Notes: generated by a model not told the origin, from the letters alone. Positions 30,101-36,984 are shown, counted from the stretch's first letter. The stretch is DNA of 64,000 nucleotides from Apostichopus japonicus (GCF_037975245.1 NC_092563.1:14742001-14806000); one strand, 5' to 3'. A program made the numbers and translations.

Positions 30101-32198
30101 TAAGCGCTTGGCTGGGAGTGTCATTAAAAGCATCTAGCATATGCAGATTGGGGGGATGGAGATGGTGGGAAGAGTGGATGGGTCTGGGAGGGGAGAGATA
30201 GTATTTTGTTATAGGTCATTGGTAAGTCTACTTACCAACCTCAAGGAAATTCATCCAATTGTGTTGGTACAAAACGTTACATTAGTGACATAGGTGAAAC
30301 CGATGGGTAAAGTGGAAGATGTAATTATTTGGAAAGTTAATGAAAGTTATACAGCTACATTAAGACGAAGACCAGTAAGCACGTCCCTCTTTCATTGACG
30401 TCTCAATTTTTCTTCTTCAAGAGAGCAAGAGGAGAATGCTCTCTGCATAATAGAAATGTTTAAGGTTTTTACTGGGTTTTTTTGTGTGTGTTTTTTGTTT
30501 CTTCGCTGCAGTTATCCTGTTGATGCTGGTGGTGTGCAAGAAGAGAATCGACGACAGGTACGAAAAGGAGATACTGCCCATCGATTACGATTCCACCGAG
30601 AACTTTGCCAGGTACGACGAGGAAGGGGAAGAGGGAGACACGGACACCTATGACCTCAGCGTCCTGATGGCGCCAGACCGGTACCGGGACGCCGTCGAGG
30701 AGGAGGAACGGATGACCATCAGGCCGATCGAGGAACCTCTGGTAGAAGCAGAAAGGATCACGCCGGCCAAAGCCGCTGTAACATGTAAGTACATGGAGTG
30801 TTTGTGGAGTCAAATGGTACACTTAGTACTACTAGCACAATCTGCTGGTTTCCTTTATCTTTTTGTTAAGTCTTGTTTATGGTATAATATAACATTAGTG
30901 TGTATAGGAGTGTGTATAGGAGTGTATATAGGAGTGTATATAGCCTAGTGGTTAACGCCGGCGTCTCCCAGTCATGAGATCCCCGGTTCGATTCCCCGCC
31001 GACAGCAATGTGTGTCGTCTGGCAAGGGTGTTGTTCAATAACAACTTCCTGACATGGACGTTAAATGAATGTGTGCCGAGAGATTGGCTTCGGTCAGCTT
31101 GCGAGTCTATAAGCCTCCATGGCTTCTTTCGCGAGTTCCTGCTTGCGGGAAGATCACATATACATACATACATACATAATATAACATTTGAACATTGATT
31201 ATACAGATGTAGTATTCTTGTAGGAGGCATTCTGGTATGTTACAAGCATTCTTCCTCTCTTTGGCTTTAATTTTGGATGTATTCATCATTCAGGGTGATA
31301 TCAATCAAAAACACGGTATCCCCCAAAATCATGTTTGTAACTATTTTCACTTAAAACACACTTTGAAGCTTGTACGAGGGCAAACCACTTTCAGACATTG
31401 GTATAATGATACTGTGTATTTTCACAGCCACATTCACACATTTTTTTTTGGGGGGGGGGGGTTATTTTGCCATCATTCCATCCAAATGTGGGGTGTCCAT
31501 ACCCATAAATTTAACAATTCTAGTCATATTAGACCTCCCCCCTGATATAAAACGCTTGCTTTTATATTTCTGTTAGCAGTAAAGGGAATTTGCCTGTCTG
31601 TTGCAATCCAAAGTTTATTAAAATTCCAGTATAAATGCATGAAAGTACATTTTTATAAATAGTATATGAAAAACAGTTAAAGAGTTATACAGATCAAAAT
31701 AGTACGGAATATATTTATAAATGAAAAATCAAAAGTTAATGAGAGAGTTTTGTGGAAACAACACCCTAAATAAACATGGCAGCCCTATACACGAAAAGAA
31801 AATGTACAGTTCAAAATTGTCCTGTTTCTCAATTTATAACTAAGTCTGTTGAAGAAGAATTGACTGCAGCTTGTTATGGTATGGGTGTTTCTCATTTTAC
31901 TCTTGTTTCTCTGGCAGTCCAACCCAACGTTGGAGACTATCTTACGGATAGAATCAACGAAGAAGACAACAACTCGGAGAACGGCCCTGAGGACGAAACC
32001 AGAGAATTCCAGGACGAGGGAGACGGTTCCTCGGCGGGTAGCATCAGCTCTCTCAACAGCAGCAGTACCGGGTCATCGCAGGACTTTGGTTACCTACAGG
32101 ACCTCGGACCACCCTTCAGGAGGCTCGCGGACATATACGGAAACGAGGACCACGATGAGCCGTCTGTCAGACTCAGCTTTAGCAGCACAGATGCTTAG
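1..32198 (+). CDS. Non-chordate classical (type III-like) cadherin, 5'-partial, 22 exons in window
   Basis: Calcium-dependent adhesion receptor of the plasma membrane, expected to link to actin through beta-catenin and p120. Exons: <1-132, 1489-1635, 3256-3524, 4091-4349, 6663-6869, 7911-8164, 10440-10672, 11475-11617, 14683-14910, 16057-16233, 16654-16751, 19123-19587, 21096-21367, 22167-22503, 23055-23176, 25133-25431, 26435-26607, 27338-27608, 28228-28399, 29189-29388, 30512-30784, 31918-32198. Every junction is GT-AG and phases match, giving 1,669 codons plus TAG. Domain order by window residue: about seven cadherin repeats (1-680), a last EC-like repeat (~683-770), a primitive-cadherin/NC region (~770-945) with a basic RRRRSAR site, EGF, laminin G (~980-1185), EGF, laminin G (~1214-1385), a Cys-rich/EGF pair, a transmembrane helix (~1468-1495), then a cytoplasmic tail of about 175 residues ending in the catenin-binding block ([16 protein letters not shown]). 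This is the layout of sea urchin G-cadherin-type proteins. The signal peptide and the first repeats lie left of the window. Confidence 0.95.
133..1488. other. Cadherin intron 1 of window, no recognised feature
   Basis: Contains a short (AT)n run at 249-269 and a poly-A run near 1299-1318. I saw no coding or transposon signature in the rest. Confidence 0.6.
1489..1635 (+). CDS. Cadherin exon 2: EC linker and start of next repeat
   Basis: Finishes the first repeat with a canonical calcium linker ([10 protein letters not shown]), then starts the next repeat ([23 protein letters not shown]). The acceptor AAAAG is at 1488 and the donor GTAAGC at 1636; phases 1 and 1. Confidence 0.93.
1802..2162. 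mobile_element. hAT-like MITE with 8-bp target duplication
   Basis: Ends are CAGTGGCATCACC and GGTAACGCCACTG (11 of 13 bases pair as inverted repeats). Flanks are GGCTGCAT (left) and GGCTGCAC (right), an 8-bp target duplication with one mismatch, as made by hAT transposases. The interior is rich in C/G homopolymers and has no transposase frame. Confidence 0.75.
2198..2419. repeat. Two-copy tandem repeat, 111-bp unit
   Basis: The unit beginning AATAGACATGGCACACC occurs twice with only a couple of differences (AGCG/AGTG, TTCAT/TTTAT). Lies in intron 2 directly after the hAT-like MITE. Confidence 0.9.
2420..2745. repeat. Probable dispersed repeat with (CAT)n edge
   Basis: Begins with CACCATCATCATCATC and continues with a sequence that looks like an old dispersed repeat. 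Family not recognised; no second copy seen in this window. Marked only because it fills the intron after the tandem repeat. Confidence 0.3.
3256..3524 (+). CDS. Cadherin exon 3: most of an EC repeat
   Basis: Starts after TTCAG at 3255, where phase 1 restores the codon GAT ([11 protein letters not shown]). Contains [12 protein letters not shown] and a closing linker [11 protein letters not shown], which lacks the DxNDNxP calcium ligands. The open frame runs upstream to 2883, but that part shows no cadherin similarity and is intron. Donor ACA/GTAAGT, phase 0. Confidence 0.93.
4091..4349 (+). CDS. Cadherin exon 4: EC repeat with canonical linker
   Basis: Carries [17 protein letters not shown] and the textbook linker [11 protein letters not shown], then the first strand of the next repeat (YVDTVDEEA). 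Acceptor CTACAG, donor GTAAGTG, 259 nt, ends in phase 1. Confidence 0.95.
4498..4572 (-). repeat. Dispersed repeat with GATCCTGCTAGGATC hairpin
   Basis: On the minus strand it reads GATCCTGCTAGGATC, then GAAACGTCAGGCC. A second copy on the plus strand is at 39355-39420. The stem GATCC/GGATC followed by GAAAC resembles part of a hammerhead-ribozyme core, but the CTGATGA box is not intact. Confidence 0.5.
5984..6361 (+). mobile_element. hAT-like MITE family A, copy 1 (left end decayed)
   Basis: Same body as the copies at 13676, 17500 and 21604: GTCCATACAGTCAGG, GGACTCAAATGGACTGC, GGCGATGACACCTATTTATT and GCCCGGAAAG in order. The left inverted repeat is cut to CGGAGCG and the right end reads GCTCCCCCACTG. 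No target duplication can be read. Confidence 0.8.
6663..6869 (+). CDS. Cadherin exon 5: middle of an EC repeat
   Basis: Encodes [14 protein letters not shown], a short Cys-containing loop ([12 protein letters not shown]), [11 protein letters not shown] and a [11 protein letters not shown] strand. The acceptor is a tandem TGCAGCAG, so an alternative start at 6666 would drop one codon without changing frame. Donor GTAAGT. Confidence 0.93.
7040..7370 (-). mobile_element. Possible LINE 3' tail
   Basis: On the minus strand this ends in a run of AAATAAATGAAATG-like repeats after an AT-rich stretch, as many LINE 3' ends do. There is no coding similarity to support it. Confidence 0.3.
7911..8164 (+). 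CDS. Cadherin exon 6: linker and start of next EC repeat
   Basis: Closes a repeat with [11 protein letters not shown] (near-canonical linker) and opens the next ([22 protein letters not shown], here read in two pieces across strands A and B). Ends VVVSK/GTCAGT in phase 0. Confidence 0.93.
8275..9420 (-). pseudogene. Decayed non-LTR retrotransposon (CR1/Jockey-like reverse transcriptase)
   Basis: The minus strand reads, in shifted frames and in the right order, [11 protein letters not shown] (~9010), [20 protein letters not shown] (~8570) and [19 protein letters not shown] (~8300). These are the linker and first reverse-transcriptase motifs of CR1/Jockey-type LINEs. Further upstream, at about 9250-9110, is a short frame ending [16 protein letters not shown] that may be an ORF1 or linker remnant. 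Frameshifts and a stop after SKVLERK show it is dead. It lies antisense in a cadherin intron. Confidence 0.75.
9713..9968 (-). mobile_element. tRNA-derived SINE, copy 1
   Basis: On the minus strand the head reads TTAGCTCAGTGGCTAACGCC (box A-like), then GGTTCAAGATACTCC (box B-like), and the tail is (CATA)n. The body AACTCGCGAAGAAGCCTC is shared with copies at 20752, 28896, 30940 and 43923. Confidence 0.82.
9970..10333. mobile_element. piggyBac-like MITE, copy 1
   Basis: Flanked by TTAA at 9970-9973 and 10330-10333. The termini are AGGGTGTGAAGACTCG and CGAGTTTTCAATGCC, which pair as imperfect inverted repeats. About 85-90% alike, by eye, to the copy at 43481. No coding capacity. Confidence 0.75.
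10440..10672 (+). CDS. Cadherin exon 7: end of one EC repeat, start of another
   Basis: Begins [20 protein letters not shown], ends the repeat with [10 protein letters not shown] (weak linker), then starts a repeat ([21 protein letters not shown]). Acceptor TTTCCTAG, donor AG/GTGAGT, phase 2. Confidence 0.92.
10673..11474. other. Cadherin intron 7, no recognised feature
   Basis: Apart from an AT-rich ATTATT patch near 11105 and a pyrimidine tract before the acceptor, I see no repeat or coding signature. Confidence 0.5.
11475..11617 (+). CDS. Cadherin exon 8: central part of an EC repeat
   Basis: The acceptor GAAG at 11474 follows a pyrimidine-rich tract. From there the phase-2 frame reads [17 protein letters not shown], then [20 protein letters not shown], a typical LDRE-to-strand-F segment. 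Donor GTGAGT, phase 1. The acceptor was chosen by frame and domain continuity. Confidence 0.88.
11849..13414. mobile_element. 1.57-kb hAT-like element with subterminal AATCGG repeats
   Basis: Ends are TAAGTGTTCGACC and GGTCCAACACTA (inverted repeats with one indel and one mismatch). Flanks ATTGTTAC and ATTGCTAC form an 8-bp target duplication with one mismatch. ACCGATTA/TAATCGG motifs cluster within about 120 bases of each end, as transposase-binding repeats often do. The interior has no intact transposase frame. An 11-bp perfect hairpin lies at 13056-13089. Confidence 0.72.
13676..14068 (+). mobile_element. hAT-like MITE family A, copy 2, perfect target duplication
   Basis: Termini CAGTGGCGGAGC and GCTCCGCCACTG are perfect 12-bp inverted repeats. 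The flanks are CATTACAC on both sides (13668-13675 and 14069-14076), a perfect 8-bp duplication. The body matches the other family A copies and carries an extra stretch near 13830-13890. Confidence 0.92.
14683..14910 (+). CDS. Cadherin exon 9: EC boundary
   Basis: Ends one repeat ([17 protein letters not shown], partial linker) and starts the next ([26 protein letters not shown]). Acceptor CATTAG, donor GG/GTGAGT, phase 1. Confidence 0.92.
15111..15612. repeat. Minisatellite, ~18-19-bp unit GTGTGTCATCTTGTGTGAT
   Basis: Roughly 26 units of GTGTGTCAT(C/A)TTGTGTGAT with small variants (ATATTAGTGAT, ATATTGTGTGAT). Fills half of the intron after cadherin exon 9. Confidence 0.93.
16057..16233 (+). 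CDS. Cadherin exon 10: end of last full EC repeat
   Basis: Encodes [20 protein letters not shown] and [11 protein letters not shown]. No DxNDN linker follows, which suits the start of the membrane-proximal region. Acceptor CATAG, donor GTAAAA, phase 1. Confidence 0.9.
16654..16751 (+). CDS. Cadherin exon 11: short EC-like exon
   Basis: 98 nt encoding [19 protein letters not shown] and a short strand ending EYFS. It looks like strands A and B of a degenerate last cadherin repeat. Acceptor ACATAG, donor GTGAGT, ends in phase 0. Confidence 0.88.
17500..17885 (+). mobile_element. hAT-like MITE family A, copy 3
   Basis: Ends CAGTGGCGGAGC and GCTCTGCCACTG. Flanks CCCATACG and CCCATATG are an 8-bp target duplication with one mismatch. 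Body in the same order as copy 2. Confidence 0.9.
17886..19122. other. Rest of cadherin intron 11, no recognised feature
   Basis: Contains AT-rich sequence and a few chance frames of 60-90 codons on both strands with no family resemblance. No repeat copy was identified. Confidence 0.5.
19123..19587 (+). CDS. Cadherin exon 12: EC-like end plus primitive-cadherin (NC) region
   Basis: 155 codons. First the end of the EC-like repeat ([20 protein letters not shown]), then [12 protein letters not shown] and a region like the NC/primitive-cadherin domain of invertebrate classical cadherins. A basic run SSRRRRSAR at 19486-19512 is a furin-type site. GC content is clearly higher than in the flanking introns. 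Confidence 0.92.
20140..20280. repeat. Degenerate short tandem repeat (CATATCACTTTGATATCC)
   Basis: Four to five imperfect units of CATATCACTTTGATATCCCA, with inverted symmetry inside the unit (GATATC). Lies in the intron before cadherin exon 13. Confidence 0.7.
20752..21008 (-). mobile_element. tRNA-derived SINE, copy 2
   Basis: Same body as the other SINE copies, minus orientation, with a TATGTATG-type tail at the left end and a box A-like head at the right. It ends less than 90 bases before the acceptor of cadherin exon 13. Confidence 0.82.
21096..21367 (+). CDS. Cadherin exon 13: NC region end and start of first EGF
   Basis: Cys-bearing end of the NC region ([12 protein letters not shown]) and the start of an EGF module ([17 protein letters not shown]). 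Acceptor CCAACAG, donor CA/GTGAGT, phase 2. Confidence 0.93.
21604..21977 (-). mobile_element. hAT-like MITE family A, copy 4, perfect target duplication
   Basis: Inverted orientation. Ends CAGTGGCAGAGC and GCTCCGCCACTG. Flanks GTCCCACA at 21596-21603 and 21978-21985 are identical 8-bp duplications. It ends less than 200 bases before cadherin exon 14. Confidence 0.92.
22167..22503 (+). CDS. Cadherin exon 14: EGF end and laminin G start
   Basis: [12 protein letters not shown] closes the EGF module. [27 protein letters not shown] and [13 protein letters not shown] are laminin-G strands. Acceptor CTCAG, donor GTGAGA, phase 0. Confidence 0.94.
23055..23176 (+). CDS. Cadherin exon 15: laminin G middle
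   Basis: [13 protein letters not shown] is the strand after WHKI in laminin-G folds. Ends ETA-GA/GTAAGA, phase 2. Acceptor CAATAG. Confidence 0.9.
23888..24815. repeat. Minisatellite, 60-bp unit with higher-order period of about 423 bp
   Basis: About 15 units of the form ATGCACTGATTGATCGTTC ... CACCTAGCTAAT ... GACAG(T/C)GATAGGAACCTTTAA. Variant units (for example the one with ATCGAACATCCAGAAACC) recur in the same order 423 bases later, so seven-unit blocks were duplicated. The 60-base period keeps a minus-strand frame open, which explains the long repetitive open frames there. Confidence 0.93.
25133..25431 (+). CDS. Cadherin exon 16: laminin G end and second EGF
   Basis: LQLGGLDP and [17 protein letters not shown] complete laminin G 1. 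[20 protein letters not shown] and WTGTRC form an EGF. Acceptor CGACAG, donor GTAAGC, phase 1. Confidence 0.95.
25432..26434. other. Cadherin intron 16, no recognised feature
   Basis: AT-rich, no copies of the window's repeat families and no convincing frames. Confidence 0.5.
26435..26607 (+). CDS. Cadherin exon 17: second laminin G, first part
   Basis: [31 protein letters not shown] and [10 protein letters not shown] match the early strands of a laminin-G module. Acceptor TCAAAG, donor GAG/GTCTGT, phase 0. Confidence 0.92.
27338..27608 (+). CDS. Cadherin exon 18: second laminin G, core
   Basis: [25 protein letters not shown] and VTVKVDGGG are core laminin-G strands (the NGEWHSI motif is diagnostic). 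GC-rich compared with its introns. Donor CTCG/GTGAGC, phase 1. Confidence 0.94.
28228..28399 (+). CDS. Cadherin exon 19: laminin G end and Cys-rich segment
   Basis: [15 protein letters not shown] ends laminin G 2. [17 protein letters not shown] and REFDCR form an incomplete EGF-like, Cys-rich segment. Acceptor TCGTAG, donor AG/GTAAGC, phase 2. Confidence 0.93.
28896..29130 (-). mobile_element. tRNA-derived SINE, copy 3
   Basis: Body as in the other copies. On the minus strand the box B-like run reads GGTTCGAGTCACTCC, close to the consensus. It ends about 60 bases before cadherin exon 20. Confidence 0.83.
29189..29388 (+). CDS. Cadherin exon 20: last EGF and start of transmembrane helix
   Basis: [32 protein letters not shown] is a complete EGF. 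It is followed by a short stalk and the first part of the membrane helix ([19 protein letters not shown]). The donor A/GTACGT splits the helix, phase 1. Confidence 0.95.
29389..30511. other. Cadherin intron 20, no recognised feature
   Basis: AT-rich with poly-A runs; interrupts the transmembrane helix codons. No repeat family copy was identified. Confidence 0.5.
30512..30784 (+). CDS. Cadherin exon 21: helix end and juxtamembrane domain
   Basis: IILLMLVV finishes the helix and CKKR is the cytosolic stop-transfer. [20 protein letters not shown] matches the p120-binding YDEEGGGE-DxxxDLS core of classical cadherins. Acceptor CTGCAG, donor GTAAGT, phase 1. Confidence 0.96.
30935..31180 (+). mobile_element. 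tRNA-derived SINE, copy 4 (plus strand, best head)
   Basis: The head reads TAGCCTAGTGGTTAACGCC (box A) and GGTTCGATTCC (a match to the box B consensus), about 35 bases apart, as in tRNA-derived SINEs. The body matches the inverted copies and the tail is (ATAC)n. The only copy in the sense direction of the cadherin gene. Confidence 0.88.
31918..32198 (+). CDS. Cadherin exon 22: beta-catenin-binding domain and stop
   Basis: Encodes [50 protein letters not shown] and an acidic end, then TAG at 32196. This is the conserved beta-catenin-binding tail of classical cadherins. The Ser-rich block corresponds to known kinase sites in the family. Confidence 0.97.
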
Positions 32199-32850
32199 GA
32201 TTTGTTTCCAAATTTTAAAGCAGCAGCAGCAGCTGGTAATATTAGGTCACTTCAAATTTTACGCAAACATATTTCACTTGAGATCCATGGGATCGGTTCA
32301 ATGATACATTCCCAAGGGTGTGAAGCGTTTTCATTTTTCATCGAAAAAGGGTGCAATTTTTTTCTGATAAAAAACTATAGTCTTCTTTAGAAAATCAAAA
32401 TTACAAATTTACCCATATTAAGCAACATATGTCCTAGACTTTAATCCATCCTACACATGTTGAAAAGAAAAGAAACTCTTTTCTCAAGGTTGTAGACACA
32501 AATCTTGGGAGCATTAATGCTTATATCCTTAAATAGCGAACATAAATTTTTTCATGTTTTAAACAGTATCATTTATGCTCGTATCTTATTGTAGGGAGGA
32601 AGTAACATTACTTTGCAAACTTAACCCATTTGATTTGCATAAAAAATTTAAATTAGAAAGATGATTAATGAAATAAGATAAATAAATCTCTGAGGTATGC
32701 AAACATTAATTTAGTTGCCCCCTGGAAAATCAGTCCCATGTTGTGCCATGTTGAAGTCTTTGTTTCCCCTGCTTTCTTCTCAATGTTCAATAAACTCTTG
32801 GTTCCATTTATATTTACTTTAGTAATCAAGTTTAGAAATTTAAATAAAAA
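32199..32850 (+). other. Cadherin 3' UTR with poly(A) signals
   Basis: Follows the TAG at 32196. AT-rich, no reading frame of note. AATAAA occurs at 32789-32794 and again near 32843, either of which could end the transcript. The exact cleavage site is not visible. Confidence 0.6.
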
Positions 32851-33172
32851 ATTATGATAAGAAGGTAGTCTTCTTCATCTCTTTTTATTTCTTCTTTTTT
32901 ATCCTCCTTAAAATAAGTAAAAGTTTGAAATGAGAAAGAAAATTGAATTTTAAATTATTAATTTATATTTTAATAAAAAAAGAAATTATATATATTTTTG
33001 AAAGATCTTTGTATGATAGCATTGCCAAATTACTATTACAATCACATTTCCACACTTTCAAATTCAAATTCAGGTATTTATATGTCATTGTTACCTGCCG
33101 ATTAATTCAAGTATTTGAAGCTGAAACTGATCTTTAATGATCAGCTTCATCTACTTAGCAATACCTCTGATG
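32851..33172. other. Intergenic AT-rich DNA after the cadherin gene
   Basis: No gene, repeat family or RNA signature seen. Confidence 0.5.
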
Positions 33173-33305
33173 TAAATAATAATTGTATTGCTAAATACAG
33201 CTGTATATATTTGCATAATTGTATTCTTTTCATCAATTTGTTAATGAAAATCTTTTGCATATATGAATTCACATATATATATATATATATATATACATAT
33301 TTATA

Positions 33306-33365
<60 letters not shown>

Positions 33366-33606
33366 TTCATATATATGTATTCATTGATGCAAAAGCTTTT
33401 CATTAAAAATAATATTAAATAATAATTGTATTGCTAAATACAGCTGTATATATTTGCATAATTGTATTCTTTTGATCAATTTGTTAATGAAAATCGTTTG
33501 CATAGATGAATTCACATATATATATATATATATATATTTACATATTTGTATATATATATATATATATATACATATTTTTATATATATATATATATACATA
33601 TTTATA

Positions 33607-33672
<66 letters not shown>

Positions 33673-33723
33673 TACATATACATATATATGTATTCATTGA
33701 TGCAAAAGCTTTTCATTAAAAAA
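33173..33723. repeat. Duplicated AT-microsatellite unit with hairpin-forming flanks
   Basis: Two direct copies (about 33173-33409 and 33415-33723) each begin with TTGCTAAATACAGCTG and contain (AT)n arrays. In each, TTAATGAAAATCTTTTGCAT on the left and ATGCAAAAGCTTTTCATTAA on the right are inverted repeats (33241-33268 with 33379-33406; 33484-33511 with 33692-33719). Confidence 0.88.
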
Positions 33724-33844
33724 TGATATATGTATAATTTTTTTTTAGAAATCAAAATCTTAGCCAAAAATAGCTTTAAATGAACATAACTGTTCATATT
33801 AAACAGCTGTATATTAACCTTGATTATATGATTTTTTTTCATAT

Positions 33845-34070
33845 TTTACAGTAGTGTTCACAGAGCAGTGTTTAATCTGTTCATATTTAACAGTGTTGGC
33901 AACTTCCAGGTGTTATCCGTTCATGTTGATAGAGCCATGTTATCTGTTCATATTTAACAGCAGTGTTGACAGAGTGTTCAATATGTTCATATTTACAGCA
34001 GTGTTGACAGCCGTGTTATCCAGGCTGTTCATATTGTGTCAGTGTTGATAGACACTAACAAGAAGTGTTA
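33845..34070. repeat. Degenerate tandem repeat (TGTTCATATTTAACAGCAG)
   Basis: Several imperfect units of TGTTCATATTTAACAG followed by (CA)GTGTTGACAGAG, spaced 35-55 bases. Confidence 0.65.
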
Positions 34071-34627
34071 ACAGAATGTCTTTCCTTGCTTAAAGTTATA
34101 TTCTCCTGTAATTTCAGCACTCACTACTTCCTTGTCCCTTCACAACAACTGCACTCTCCCTTTACATGGGGGTGACAGGCTAACCTACTCCCCCACCCTC
34201 TCCCCCACCAGGCTTGTTCAACCACCCAGTGTTTGGATGACATGCAAGCAGAACAATTCTCTTGGAAAATCCTACTTTGGTGAAGCTTTGGAACCTATTT
34301 ATACTAGGAAACATAGCAGGATCAAAGTTATTTCTACCTAGCCATTTTCGAATGACTGTTGGAAAAGTATTTTATTAATGCTTGATCTGTTTACTGTTAA
34401 TTTCCTAAAATTTCAAGAGTCTGACAGTACTGAAGGTCTGCAAAGTTAAATATGAGATTATTTAATGTAATGGTCTTTATCACTTAATTGACCACAACTC
34501 TCAAGAGAAACACTTTTTCTTGGAGTTTCTGTCATGAAACAACTCATGTTAACAAAATTCAGGCAGAAATTCAAGACTTTAAGAAGAGACATCATGTTGC
34601 AAAATAAAGTGAAAAAGAAAGGGCAGA

Positions 34628-34680
34628 CAGTCTAGTCTAGTTTAGTCAGTCTAGTCTAGTCTAGTCAGTCTAGTCAAGAC
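34628..34680. repeat. (TCTAG)n microsatellite
   Basis: AGTCTAGTCTAGTTTAGTC-type pentanucleotide repeat over about 50 bases. Confidence 0.85.
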
Positions 34681-34784
34681 ATTGCATTATCTATCTATTA
34701 CCTTTTGAAGATTTGCTGAGTCACTAAAACCTCTTTACACAGGGGGTCAATTTAGTAATTGTCCTCATGTTAAAAGCCGAATTG

Positions 34785-35010
34785 TTACATGTTACATAGC
34801 CATGTCGCACCGTTGTTGTGGAACAAGTTACTATCAGAAATACAAAGCCTTACCTCTATCAGCACTTTCAAATCAGCGTTAAAGACGTGTTATTTCAAAA
34901 AAACCTATGGTTAAGTGTATTCAATTGTATTTTGTTTTTGATTTGTTTTGTTTAAGCGCATTGAATCCTGGGATTTTGTGTTGTATTAGCACCGGTCTTA
35001 TAATAATAAT
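34785..35010 (+). pseudogene. LINE 3' end fragment
   Basis: Translates as APLLWNKLLSEIQSLTSIST then FKSALKTCYFKK, the conserved C-terminal block of CR1/L2/Jockey-type LINE reverse transcriptases (LWNxLPxxI ... SxxxFKxxLKTxLF). It is followed by AAGCGCATTGAATCC and an (ATA)n tail, a common LINE 3' tail. A 5'-truncated insertion. Confidence 0.72.
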
Positions 35011-36129
35011 AATAATAAATTCTGCCAAAAAGTTGTCCTTTTTAAAAGGACAAGGATTCACAGTGGTGCTCTCAATATTTGCTGACATTCTTTTACAAAG
35101 TTTGCTCGTGTATTTGATTTCTCTCTATCTCTTTCTTCCTTGTTTTTTCTACGCTTCCTCTCCTTTTGTGGAGTTACGATGTTAGATATGTAAATTATGT
35201 GCCAAAGCTCATTTCTTTTATTTGCATTTAGCATTATTCAATTGGACGCTGGATCTTTTTTATTTTAAAGTACCTACTATGCTAACGAGTAGAACTGTAT
35301 TTCATAGAAACAGCAGCAGCTTAGCCAACTTAGTACTTAGTATTGCCTTGTTTTATTCATTCACCAGTGTCATATCTTTTTATGATAAAATGATGTAGCT
35401 CTGTTCGTTTATTTGTTTGTTTTTTGTACCAAAACTATAATCAAGACAGAAATTCTTCTTTTTTTTGAAAATAGTGCAATTTTTTTTTTTTTCAAATTTA
35501 AGTTTTAGGCTAAAAGTTTAATGTCATTTAAATATTGAAGAAAAAGTTAAATTTTGTTTGTACCAGATTTTTAACTTTAAGTAAAGAACAAACCAAAATT
35601 AATAGGTTTAATTTTTAAGTAACTCAATTTAGGTTTTTTTGACGGTTTTTTACAAAGTTATATTCAGTAACCAAGTCACATGACTTGTTACATAAAATGG
35701 ATATGTGTATTTTACGACCAGAAACACTTCCTTGTTATCAGCTGAAAGTGATGGCTATACTTCGCATCACTCCCAAACTTCTCTCTAAAATCACTCAATT
35801 TATTAGTAAGATCACCTGGTTCCCGCCAATCACTATGTGATGTACCTCTTCTAACCAGCGTAGAAAAATGCGTTCTGTCATCATTTGTTATTACTTATGC
35901 CATAGTGGGATAGTTTTTGTAGTCTCAGTTTCCTAAATATTTGAACTTTTCTCTCTTTGCAATCTGCTTAATGAATAAATATTAACACTTACTGTGCATT
36001 TTCAGCATGAATTATATGTGTTTAATTCATTTTGTTTCTTAATTCCTTCTCTATATTTCTAGGCTAACTGATTTGTACCTACCTCATCTGTATGAAGAGA
36101 CAACCCACCCTCCCTACCCCTCCCTCCCC
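35011..36129. other. Intergenic DNA, no recognised feature
   Basis: AT-rich with homopolymer runs. No coding or repeat signature that I could support. Confidence 0.45.
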
Positions 36130-36434
36130 CAGGCGCGTAGCCAGGAATTTGCCAAGGGAGGGTCGAAAATGTAGGCAAACTATCAGAGCCGTAGATAAGG
36201 CATTGAAAACTATCTAAGCAAAGTGCCACCATGATTGGCGCGAAGGGTACAAGAAAATTTTGGCAGAAATGGCCTCCCAGATTGCTGGAAATGGCACTTC
36301 CCAGGCCTTGTAAGTTGCATGTTAGCATTTTCACTTTTGAAATTACTAGCGATATCATAAAAACATTAATTTTTTTTAAATATGCTCAAGGGGGGGGGCG
36401 GCTGCCCCCTTCGCCCACCTTAGCTACGCACCTG
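36130..36434. mobile_element. hAT-like element with CAGGCGCGTAGC ends
   Basis: Ends CAGGCGCGTAGC and GCTACGCACCTG are 12-bp inverted repeats with one mismatch. Flanks CCCTCCCC and CCCTCCCT could be an 8-bp duplication, but lie in C-rich DNA. Inside is the module AAGTGCCACCATGATTGGCG ... AGAAAATTTTGG ... GGCCTTG, also found in family A. Confidence 0.68.
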
Positions 36435-36451
36435 CCCTCCCTCCCCCTCCC

Positions 36452-36890
36452 TCCCCTCCCTGATTTCCAGCAGTTTGCTTGTAAGCAATCAATTTCAGCC
36501 TCTTGACTATCTCTTTAATACCACTGACACCTACCGGCCCTTGGATAGGTCTAAATTTTCATGGGTCCTAAGTGGTGTTTCGTGCTGCAGAAGATATTCA
36601 TACTATCTGCTTCAAATGTTTTAAAAAAAAATATATGGTTGCAAATATTGCACTATTTTGTATCTAAGAATCCTCAAAAAGACATAAATAGACCCCATCT
36701 CCCAGGACGTTGTTCTATAAAACAGGTCCACCTCTAAACGATCTACACACTAAAAAAAAGTAACTTTGGATTTCCATCAAAGGTATACTCAATATTCTAT
36801 CAAAGCATAAACTACCCGTTACCGAAATTATCTTTGATAATCGTACATATTTGGTTGGTTTTAAGTTCTTTTCCTTGCTTTTTGGTTTCG
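36452..36890. repeat. Dispersed repeat B, copy 1
   Basis: Starts TTTCCAGCAGTTTGCTTG and runs to TTGGTTGGTTTTAAGTTC. Very like 45770-46190, which forms the end of intron 2 of the calbindin gene. Confidence 0.85.
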
Positions 36891-36984
36891 ATGATAATCG
36901 AAACCAATGCAAACATACACAAACACACACATGAGACGTAAAATGACCTAGTGATTGTATTGGCATATTTTCAGTCATTTTCAG

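Noticed and set aside
30935-31010. tRNA gene
   Set aside because: Box A and B are present, but no acceptor stem or anticodon arm folds properly. It continues into the SINE body.
36900-36935. (CACA)n run as regulatory Z-DNA element
   Set aside because: Too short and common; no context to support a function.
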